DNA of 64,000 nucleotides from Hermatobates lingyangjiaoensis (GCA_026182355.1 JAPFBL010000595.1:145049-209048); one strand, 5' to 3'. Shown: positions 55,550-63,579, numbered from the stretch's first letter. Numbers and translations: made by a program. Notes: a model not told the origin generated them from the sequence alone.

Positions 55550-56390
55550 TACCAATAATTCTAATATTACTAACCTCAGTGGAACTAACCCAATAACTTT
55601 TTATGTGAGTTTGACTTAATCCAAGCTATGCTGATAAACGTACGAATATGTTTACTAATAAAACAAGGACGGGTCTTCTATGGGTAACCGCATTAACCTT
55701 CCCGTTGGATTTCATGCCAATTAGACATACACAAATCTACTGGCCAAGTTTCAGCTTAATATGACTTCTGGTGGCTGAGTTTACTTGTGACAAAATTTTG
55801 CGGACAAACCGACAAGACAGAAATTTTTCTAAGAATACATTCGGTTTCTCTAATATATATAAAACATAAAGATAACTTGAAATAAGTCAGTTATAAGCAA
55901 TGTACAGACAAAACCTTTCTTTTATTTATAAAGATAATGATAATTATCATAAATATATTGGTTTTAATATTAAAAAAAAAAATTGAAATTAAACACATTT
56001 AAATTTTATAATAAATTCAAATTTAAAAAAAAAATATTAAAATTATTTTCAAAATCATTGAAAAGTTTATAAGAATAGTAAGAGCTTTTTCAATTATTTA
56101 AATATTTAAAAATGTATAACTGAAAAATTCGGGTATACAGAATGCCTAAATATGGTAGAAAAACTGGGAGCGAGTAGTAATTGACACTTTGAAAACCGGT
56201 CCAGACATGTGGATCATATAAAACTCATTTCTACTTACTTTTAAAAGCTTTTTTTTTTTTTAAAGTCTCTAAACAAAACAGTAATTTAAAAAATATATTT
56301 TTGTGGTCCAAGTTTTTTTCATATTATTAATTAGAATCTATTTCTGATGTTATCAATGATAAAAAAGAAAGTTGTTGATACGTTTTTCTC
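55550..56390. other. AT-rich sequence, nothing recognised
   Basis: No gene or clear repeat recognised. Confidence 0.4.
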
Positions 56391-56399
56391 TTATTTTTT

Positions 56400-56690
56400 G
56401 GTTTGGAATGAATTGTTTAATTATAATGATAAGAGCAAGTCATGCCAAAAAGAGGAGGAATAGACAGTTCCCCACTTTCTCTGTCAATGCCCTGGTTTTG
56501 GCTCAAAGAAGAAAACAAGCATTAGGAGAGTTTTTCTTTGACAATGTTGAGAACTTAGCATCCACTGGTATAAGGGATCTGCCTAGATTTATTGTTCTCT
56601 CGAGATGGTTTTAGTGGACCAGGTACGTGGGAGAATAACCTCAATTCTCTTTATGGTATGTATCACAAGGGATTGGCTTAGAGCCACTGT
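56400..56690 (+). pseudogene. LINE 3' end, second copy
   Basis: The frame 56372-56614 ends LAQRRKQALGEFFFDNVENL then GIRDLPRFIVLSRW, closely matching the end of the LINE ORF at 44192-44635; the Cys/His part just upstream is present but frameshifted (CCAAAAAGAGGAGGAATAGA region). After the stop come about 75 nt of the same 3' region, less like the SINE tail, and then a long (AACCT)n array. 5' truncated near 56400. Confidence 0.8.
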
Positions 56691-56912
56691 AACCTAACCT
56701 AGCCTAGCCTATCATAACCTAACCTAACCTAGCCTAACCTAGTCTAACCTAGCCTAACCCAGTCTAACTTACCCTAGCCTAACCTAACCTAACCTAACCT
56801 AGCCTAACCCAGTCTAACTTACCCTAGCCTAACCTAACCTAACCTAACCTAGCCTAACCTAGCCTAACCTAGTCTAACCTAACCTAACCTAGCCTAACCT
56901 AGCCTAACCTAT
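56690..56912 (+). repeat. (AACCT)n / AGCCT telomere-like array
   Basis: About 44 pentamers, mostly AACCT with interspersed AGCCT and AGTCT variants. This is the C-strand of the TTAGG-type arthropod telomere repeat. It directly continues the LINE 3' end, so it is the expanded tail of that copy rather than a chromosome end. Confidence 0.9.
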
Positions 56913-56956
56913 AGTGATAGGAGAGAATGAAGAATATTTTGACGACTTTAGGAAGG

Positions 56957-57110
56957 TTAGGTTAGGTTGCAGTGATAATCTCACAAGAGAATACACACAG
57001 GCTGAACATTGACTTCTTTGTCATACAACACAATGAACATTCTACATTGTCTATTGTAAATTTTGTCTAAGTATATTTATAGCAGCGATTTTTATCAAGT
57101 ACCTGACAGT
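56957..57110 (-). mobile_element. tRNA-SINE tail half
   Basis: Minus sense: AGGTTAGGTTAGGTTGCAGTG, then CACAAGAGAATACACACAGG and AAATTTTGTCTAAG, to TACCTGACA at 57110. The head is missing. Its tail faces the tail of the LINE at 56400-56912. Confidence 0.75.
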
Positions 57111-57290
57111 GACGTAGCAACTATTTTTACCGCTCGGGGTTGTCGTAAAAATTTGCCAATTTAGGCACGTATTGGTACCATTGATTTATATCCGTGATTT
57201 TGGAAGGTAAGGTTAGTCTCATTGATGATGCAGCCATTGCGAAACCGGTCGGGCGACTTCACCAGCGATAGAAGAGGTATGCCAGTAAAT
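57111..57290 (+). mobile_element. PLE-F terminus and hAT-like end
   Basis: Begins CAGTGACGTAGCAACTATTT, similar to the left end of the MITE at 32557, then the PLE-F block. Hammerhead-like region 57222-57257: TTGATGA, extra T, stem II GCA-GCCAT-TGC, GAAA, ACCGGT palindrome, C, GGGCGAC. First core base changed. Confidence 0.55.
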
Positions 57291-57324
57291 AATAATATCT
57301 AAATATATTATAACTAACGTTCAA

Positions 57325-57480
57325 ATCACAACAAGAATTGGAAAAAAAAGACTAAGATTTTTTGGGATTTAACTCTGACGAAGATCGCTTGTTATGGTTA
57401 AAGATCATGTTTTTTCTCATTTATTATTATGGTTTTGAAAGTTGCTTCTTATTTCACATGTTTATTGTGTAGTCTTGTTA
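57325..57480 (+). mobile_element. PLE-A terminus, decayed
   Basis: CTCTGACGAAGATCGCTTGT, GGTTAAAGATC and TTTCACATG...ATTGTG remain. The GAAA box is lost. Confidence 0.55.
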
Positions 57481-57562
57481 TAAATATATAGTAGCAATAT
57501 ATGAATAAAAGTTATGTTAATTAACAACATAAATATGAGCTTTTAACATGGAGATATTACAG

Positions 57563-57778
57563 GGCCATGTTAGCTCAGTGGTTAACGTACTCCTCTCTGG
57601 GCTGGTAGTCCGGGGTTAGATCCCCCAATCTGGCCCTCGATTTATTCACGCAGTAGGTCATCCATCGGAGAGGACGTTAAGCCGTCTGTAAGATGTCAGG
57701 TACTTGTTAAAAATCTCTACTCGAAATGCACTCGAGTTAGGCGAAATTTAGGACTCGAGATGTAGAATCTATGGAATC
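57563..57778 (+). mobile_element. tRNA-SINE copy, tail truncated
   Basis: Plus sense head with GGCCATGTTAGCTCAGTGG and GTTAACGTACTC (A box) and CCGGGGTTAGATCCC (B-box region), then the body to AGGACTCGAGATGTAGAATC. Lacks the LINE-like tail and pentamers. Confidence 0.8.
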
Positions 57779-57828
57779 ACCGATGAAACAAAATGCTGGT
57801 AAACAGCTGACATTATCACCCGCTAGGG

Positions 57829-58509
57829 CAGTGCTCCGCAACCTTTTCTAACCTATGGCGCACCAAAATTCTTTCTAGAATTCCGCAACACACCAAAAGC
57901 TAAAGTATATAGGTATTAATTGATAAACAACTTTTACAATAAAAGTTTGTTTTTTATGTGAAAAGTATAAATGCATAAAACTATAACATATTTATTTCTA
58001 CGCTATCATAATAATTATTAATGTAATACCTGCGCTTGTTTCAATGAGCACAAGAGTTTTATATTCGGCTCAATATTTGACAACGCAACCTGAAGTTCTT
58101 GGTCAAGATCTTTTAAGCATGACCGCTTATCATTTTTAATTAATACAACAGTTGAAAAAATTTGCTCACAAATTTCCGTCGTCGAAAACGGAAGTAATGT
58201 TATGATTGCTTTGTAGGAAATGTGAGGATATTCTTTTTGAACGTAAATCCAGAAAACATCTAATGGTACTTCGGTGAAAAATTGTCATTGTGTTTTAAAT
58301 ACATGATAAAAAATTGTGATTCTTTATTAAATACATGATGAAAAATTGTAAAATTTCAAATATAATCTATTTGACCGCGGCCGCGGCACACCTGTATCTG
58401 ACTCATGGCACACCAGTGTGCCACGTCATACCTGTATTTGGCTCATGGCACACCAGTGTGCCACAGCACACCTGTATCTGGTTCATGGCACACCGGTTGC
58501 GGAGATTAG
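57829..58509 (-). mobile_element. hAT element remnant with transposase C-terminus
   Basis: Ends CAGTGCTCCGCAACC and the inverse CTAATCTCCGCAACC, flanked by the 8-bp duplication CGCTAGGG/AGCTAGGG (57821-57828, 58510-58517). Minus-strand codons about 58265-58020 read ITLLPFSTTEICEQIFSTVV, then LQVALSNIEPNIKLLCSLKQ, the C-terminal dimerisation region of hAT/ZBED-type transposases. The catalytic part is missing. A 45-48 bp repeat with TGGCACACCAGTGTGCCAC is tandemly repeated at 58380-58495. Confidence 0.85.
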
Positions 58510-58920
58510 AGCTAGGGGATCGGTTTAAACAAAAAGAAAAAAAAAACAAGACACATGGAGATATTAATTTGATAATTGTTCAACTTCTATGATATTTAAG
58601 AACTTATCAAAACAATAAAGTAAATTGCATAAGAGTACAGTTTTTTTTTTGGTGGCCAATTTAATCCATGTAACATAGCATCACTTATTCCTTTCATTCC
58701 ATTTAATTAAGTGTTACTTACCTACGTAGTAACTGTTACTTGCTTCATGTGCTTTTAGTAAGATTGCATTTTCGATATTAAGATCTTAAATTAGATTTTC
58801 AATTTGTTTTTTGATGAATGGTCATAAGTCAATGCCATTCTTTCCATATTTTGTTTACTTCCAAATAATAAATTCATTTTTTGAGTCTAAACTAAATTCT
58901 TTTCAGTATTTTCGTTTTCA
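58510..58920. other. AT-rich sequence, nothing recognised
   Basis: No gene or repeat family recognised. Confidence 0.4.
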
Positions 58921-58924
58921 AGTG

Positions 58925-58928
<4 letters not shown>

Positions 58929-58991
<63 letters not shown>
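58929..58991. repeat. (GA)n tract
   Basis: About 31 GA repeats with one GTGA change at the end. Confidence 0.92.
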
Positions 58992-58994
<3 letters not shown>

Positions 58995-59255
58995 GTGAGA
59001 GGAGGAAGAGTTCAAAGCGGTTTGCTGGTTCATAGTATATTTGGATTACAGACGACTCGGGCCGGGCACACTGAAACCAAGACAAGTGCTAATTGCCCCC
59101 CTGCCTGCCCCCCCGGGGGGGCCCTTTCATCCCACTAATTACGCCAGTCAGAGAGAGTGAGAGAGAGAGAGAGTCACAGTCTCTATACATCAATCAAGTT
59201 GTTAATAATCCTCGCCTGCCCCAAGTCCATTCACCTATTGTCAGTTTCCATCATT

Positions 59256-59256
<1 letters not shown>
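58992..59256. other. Spacer between GA and CT tracts
   Basis: Includes a GC-rich bit (CTGCCTGCCCCCCCGGGGGG) and a second short (GA)n at 59150-59173. No gene. Confidence 0.5.

Positions 59257-59322
<66 letters not shown>
59257..59322. repeat. (CT)n tract
   Basis: About 31 CT repeats, the inverse of the (GA)n tract 270 bp upstream. C runs follow at 59387-59399. Frames across it are artefacts. Confidence 0.92.
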
Positions 59323-59940
59323 TCTCATCTTCATTATTCACCATCCCTTCCTTTAGCTTCTCAATTTGATTTCTTTCCTATTTTTACCCCCCCCCCCCAC
59401 TCCTTTTTATTTTTTTTCCTTTTCTTTCTTCTTTCCATTCAAAACACTCCCCCCTCCTCCCCTGGGCTTTACCCTCTCTCAATCCTATAACGAGGCGCTT
59501 TAGAATAACGCCTACACTTTTCTTCCCTTGTTTCTTTTATCCCATTGATTCTATTTACTAAGGAGATCTTTACAAAATATTTTGTATAATACCCCCCCTC
59601 TTAATGAACTTAGATATAATCATTCCTTTTACCTCGTTAACTTTATAAAACAATTATTATTATTATTATTTTTAGAATTATCGATAATTATTTCAAAATG
59701 ACGTTTAATAATTACTTTAAAGATTCATAGAAATAAAAATAATAATAACATTACCAGAAAATTTAATTTTGGTATGCGGCAATTCTGGTTGGTGATTGTG
59801 TTTCTTTCTTCTATAAACTTGCAGTTTTGCTGCTGATTTTCTTTTTTTTTTTTTTTCTATAAGCTTGCACATTGCTGTTGATTGTATTTCTATTCTTCAA
59901 TAACCTTCCACTTTTAGTTTCTTCTGTAAACTTGCACTCT
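59323..59940. other. Pyrimidine-rich then AT-rich sequence
   Basis: No gene. A short repeat of ATAAACTTGCA.../ATTGTGTTTCT... type recurs three times between 59800 and 59950. Confidence 0.4.
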
Positions 59941-59948
59941 TGATGCTG

Positions 59949-59983
<35 letters not shown>

Positions 59984-59985
<2 letters not shown>

Positions 59986-60200
59986 ATGATCAAACCACAA
60001 TAAAAAATGGGAAAACAAGACCAATATCTTTCAACCGTAACAAGCGGTCTTCGTCAGAGTCAAAAACCCGACTGACTCCGTTGGGTTTTTGACTCTGACG
60101 AAGACCGCTTGTTACGGTTGAAAGATCTTAGTCTTGTTTTCCCATTTCTTATTGTGGTTTGATCATTGATTGTTATTTCACGTGTTTATGTGAAATCTTT
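59984..60200. mobile_element. Mini PLE-A palindrome (217 bp)
   Basis: Two outward-facing PLE-A termini between (TA)n tracts. The left end starts CAATGATCAAACCACAAT; the right end has TTTCAC/GTGAAA. The left hammerhead (60019-60060) keeps the core but has AGATAT for AGATCT. The right is intact. Confidence 0.85.
60091..60133 (+). ncRNA. Hammerhead ribozyme, PLE-A type, intact
   Basis: Complete: GACT, CTGACGA, extra A, GACCG/CGGTT, GAAA, AGATCT, T, AGTC. Confidence 0.82.
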
Positions 60201-60239
60201 ATATATATATATATATTTCATTAAAGACACGTGTAAAAC

Positions 60240-60420
60240 AATATATATATATACTTCCAATAAAATGAAAGGTCCGTGTGGACAATAAAAACTTTAACAC
60301 ATAGGAAAGAACAAGAAAGTCACTACAGAACTCACTTCGATATTTCGACATCCGCCGTCGTCGGGAAGAAGTGCGAAGTACTCGCGTTGAGAAGCAAACT
60401 GCTAATATATATATATATAT
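60240..60420 (-). mobile_element. PLE-E terminus with near-intact hammerhead
   Basis: Hammerhead at 60335-60368, minus: CTTC, CCGACGA (one change from CTGACGA), extra C, stem II GGC-GGAT-GTC, GAAA, TAT, C, GAAG fully paired. (TA)n tracts lie on both sides. Confidence 0.6.
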
Positions 60421-60429
60421 ACGAATATT

Positions 60430-60560
60430 AAAAGTATGGTCAAAAACCCAACTCACTCTGACGAAGACCGCTTGTTACGGTTGAAAGATGTTAGTTTTTT
60501 TTTATCTTTTCATATTATGGTTTGATCATTTCACGTGTTTATGTCAAATCTTATTATTAT
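60430..60560 (+). mobile_element. PLE-A terminus, single
   Basis: CACTCTGACGAAGACCGC, CGGTTGAAAGATGTTAG and TTTCACGTGTTTATGTCAAA. Stem I and III are altered; core boxes kept. Confidence 0.65.
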
Positions 60561-60599
60561 GTATTTTTTTTTACTTTTTGTTAAAAATATGATCAGAAA

Positions 60600-60790
60600 C
60601 AGACAAATGAAGTTCTATATAGATAAGAAAAAAACATAGATAAATTGAAAACACACACTTACGGTCTATAATTTTTAGATTAAACCGTCATCAGGACAGA
60701 TGAGAGAGGAATACCAAACGCAGTGGTGCAGAGACAGTTGGAGACCAACAATGTTGCTGCATGTGCGGCGTGTCACAGAGAATAAGGTAA
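60600..60790 (-). mobile_element. PLE-B-like terminus, decayed
   Basis: Minus sense: GTCCTGATGACGGTTTAATC then TAAAAATTATAGACCG; the G of GAAA is lost. Tail GTAAGTGTGTGTTTTC continues. Confidence 0.55.
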
Positions 60791-61160
60791 ACAATAATCA
60801 ATTTAAAATTAATTGATAAGGAAATAAGAGAAAAGTTATATATAACAGAAGAACAGAGAAATGATTTTATACAGAAATAAAACTAAAAAGACTAGGCTTT
60901 TTGTAAAAACTAAAAAAATACTTAAAATAATACTGTTAATCAAATATATGCAGAATACAGGTTTCTAGTACGGTATCAATGTCTAAAGAGGAATTTGAAG
61001 ATCAGAAAATACACTAGAATGTTTGACCTGAAGCAGATTGTCTTCATCAAAGTTATGAAGTGATGAAAAAAGATCTCGGTCAATTTTTGTATTTCTTACA
61101 ATGGTTTGTACTTAGCATTTAATTTAGCATGTTTATTCTGAACTCTTGCTATAATTTAAT
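60791..61160. other. AT-rich sequence, nothing recognised
   Basis: No feature recognised. Confidence 0.4.
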
Positions 61161-61164
61161 ATAT

Positions 61165-61379
61165 AAAAAGGTTTCACATAAACACGTGAAATAACAATCA
61201 ATGATCAAACCACAATATGAAATGGGAAAAGAAAACTCAGACCCAAAAAAAGACCCAATACAGTTGGGTTTTTGACTCTGACGAAGACCGCTTGTTACGG
61301 TTGGATGATCTTAGTCTTGTTTATCCATTTTATAATGTGGTTTGATCATTGATTGTTATTTCGTGTGTTTATGTAAAAT

Positions 61380-61384
<5 letters not shown>
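61165..61384. mobile_element. Mini PLE-A palindrome (220 bp), decayed
   Basis: Both termini show the long 3' end. The left hammerhead is deleted; the right (61274-61316) has GGAT in place of GAAA. Ends at (TA)n, 61384-61430. Confidence 0.75.
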
Positions 61385-61430
<46 letters not shown>

Positions 61431-61434
<4 letters not shown>

Positions 61435-61659
61435 CAAACCACAATAAGAAATGGGAAAACAAGACTAAGATCTTTCAACCGTAACAAGCGGTCTTCGTCA
61501 GAGTCAAAAACCCAACTGAGGGTTTTTGACCCAACAGAGTCAGTTGGGTTTTTGACTCTGACGAAGACCGCTTGTTACGGTTAAAAGATCTTAGTCTTGT
61601 TTTCCCATTTCTTATTGTGATTTGATCATTGATTGTTGTTTCATGTGTTTATGTGAAAT

Positions 61660-61663
<4 letters not shown>
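61431..61663. mobile_element. Mini PLE-A palindrome (233 bp)
   Basis: Short 3' end (TGATCAAACCACAATAAG) on the left and long end on the right, between (TA)n tracts. The left hammerhead (61463-61505) is intact. The right (61554-61596) reads TTAAAAGATC where GAAA should be, losing G12. Confidence 0.85.
61463..61505 (-). ncRNA. Hammerhead ribozyme, PLE-A type, intact
   Basis: Complete structure on the minus strand, as at 48921-48963. Confidence 0.82.
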
Positions 61664-61705
<42 letters not shown>

Positions 61706-61955
61706 TAGAAATGGACGGCTAGATGGGAATAGAACCTGGGATCGATCAGTCCAGAGATGAGACGTAAACCATATGCTACTCTGGTTCCTGATACATTATA
61801 ATATTTTATAATCGTCAGTGGTGTTTTATTTTTATGAAATTCTATTTTGAATTTGAACAATGTTAAAACTTTGTTTCAACAAGATTTAAATAGCAATACA
61901 TTAATGACTAAATAAACATACCAGTCAATATCTATAACAATGTAAGAAAATCAGG
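61664..61955. other. (TA)n, SINE-like fragment and AT-rich sequence
   Basis: (TA)n to about 61700, then a short piece resembling the SINE head in minus sense (GGGATCGATCAGTCCAGAGA near 61738). Rest unrecognised. Confidence 0.45.
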
Positions 61956-61964
61956 CATATGACT

Positions 61965-62105
61965 ATGTTCTTTCAATCAAAAGATGTGGTTTTCGTCAGA
62001 GTCTCTCTGATACTCAGTCAGTCATAGAAGCTCTGACGAATACTAGTTGTTTTGGTTGAAAGGTTTTAGTCATATTTTTAATATCTTACTGTGGTTGATG
62101 CGTCG
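61965..62105. mobile_element. PLE-A-like inverted pair, very diverged
   Basis: Left: inverse of GACTCTGACGAAAACCAC; right: CTCTGACGAATACTAGTTG and GGTTGAAAGGTTTTAGTC. Core boxes are still readable although the rest has drifted, so this may be a separate subfamily. Confidence 0.55.
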
Positions 62106-62202
62106 ATCATTAATTTACGTTACCAACAACCAACGAGAGTTTCCGTGCAATGCTGCACTCGCCTCTCAACTGGTAGGTCCGGGGTTCGATACCCACCTGT
62201 CC

Positions 62203-62477
62203 TGTTTTGATCGCTGTGTACCTTAGCTTTCCAGCCATAACACCAATAAATCAAATCAGGATGACGATTTAACGTGTTGCCTTTTCGTCACTCTCAGGTT
62301 TAGCCAGAAAACTTGAGGCTGTCCAAGGTGGACTTCGCTGAAGTGGGCACCAGAACGTTAGGTGACCCGACGTTCTCTCTTGCTATAGATGTAAAAAACC
62401 ATGGCTTGGATTATTGGAGAGGTTCTCGACACCTAAGCTAAATCGGCATAACGACATATGTAAAGACAAAAAAAAAA
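62203..62477 (+). mobile_element. Small poly-A retroposon inside the SINE
   Basis: 275 bp ending in about ten A, flanked by TACCCACCTGTCC/TACCTACCTGTCC (62190-62202, 62478-62490; 13 bp, one mismatch). Non-coding. The family is unknown; its start GTTTTGATC resembles the edge of the next insertion. Confidence 0.7.
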
Positions 62478-62529
62478 TACCTACCTGTCCGTCGATTTAT
62501 TCACGTTGTTCCTCAGAGAGGACATTAAG

Positions 62530-63389
62530 CCCGTTTTGATCTTTGCTTTCCTCGGCATTTTGTGTCATAACCGCTTAGTCATGCCAGGCCCCCTTGATGA
62601 TAAGTTACCCCTTAGCCACCTCCATTGAACATGGAAGTGCCCGAGGGCACCTCAAGCAACGCAATGCTAAGCACGAATTCTGACAGTTACTCCGCAAAAC
62701 GGTACCTAGGCCAAGAGTAATAGACAAACTAAAGCCCAGGTAACATGCGGAGATAATTACTGATAAGGTACTCAAAATTCCCTTACCAGTTGCACTTTAA
62801 CTAGAGAACACATATAACGAAGACATATAAATACACAATCAAGACTAACTCAACTTATCACTACGCCTCAAGGTACTAAAATATTCCCTCGAGGTGGGAA
62901 CTGAACTAACTTATAACTAAGAAACACTCAATACTAAAAGACTAAAAACTAATATAATGTCCGACAAGGTACTCGATATTCCCTTATCGGTAGTTTAAAC
63001 TAAAGGACATAGGACATATAAATAAACATACAGAACGAACACAACTTACGTTAAACCCTCAAGGTACTGGAAATATTCCCTTGAGACAAAGACTAAAACT
63101 AATTTATCACTAATGGTAACTAGTCAAGACTAAAAAAAAAAACCACAACATCGAGGTCCCTGACACTAGAGGGTAAGGGTCTTCCTTCTCCTCCCCACAT
63201 GGTAAACATACTTCAGAAATTGGCCAAACAAACCTCCCAACATACTCTGGGCATACAGCCTATCAACAAACAAGCCAGAGTTCATCTCAAGGCCGAATCT
63301 AAGATCGTCATATCTTGGGCAACATTCCAATATGTGGCCCACCGATTCAACTGGTTCCCCACTTGAGCAAGCAGAATTCATTAGTCGGC
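62530..63389 (-). pseudogene. LINE fragment inside the SINE
   Basis: An 860-bp insertion between two CATTAAG copies (62523-62529, 63390-63396). The minus-strand frame 63166-63381 begins MNSACSSGEPVESVGHILEC and continues CPRYDDLRFGLE, the C-x-S-G-E...H-x4-C motif found after RNase H in I/R1-type LINEs. The rest of the insertion is 3' untranslated or unrecognised sequence containing repeated GGTACT(C/A)...ATTCCCT motifs (62766, 62871, 62968, 63062). 5' truncated. Different from the LINE at 44.1 kb. Confidence 0.7.
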
Positions 63390-63579
63390 CATTAAGACGT
63401 CGGCCCCGAGCCTATACGATGTTAGGTACTCGTTAAAGATCCCTACTCTAAATACATTTGAGTTAGGTAATATTTATGACTTCCAATGTAAAATTAATCT
63501 TCATTGTGTGGTATCACAAAGGGGGAATGTTCGGCCTATGTGTGTTCTCTTGTACGACTGCCACTGCAACCTAAAGCGT

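Larger units (their letters stand above)
62145..63573 (+). mobile_element. tRNA-SINE broken by two insertions
   Basis: SINE pieces in plus sense: head 62145-62202 (GGTCCGGGGTTCGATACCC), middle 62478-62529 (GATTTATTCACG, AGAGAGGACATTAAG) and body plus tail 63390-63573 (ACTCGTTAAAGATCCC, GTGGTATCACAAAGG, GGCCTATGTGTGTTC, CACTGCAACCT). The insertions at 62203-62477 and 62530-63389 carry target duplications. Confidence 0.8.

Noticed and set aside
56690..56912. Chromosome end (true telomere)
   Set aside because: Non-telomeric sequence continues on both sides and the array is the continuation of a LINE 3' end, with many variant pentamers.
57563..57640. Functional tRNA gene
   Set aside because: A and B boxes are present, but the sequence continues into the SINE body, and no cloverleaf is kept.
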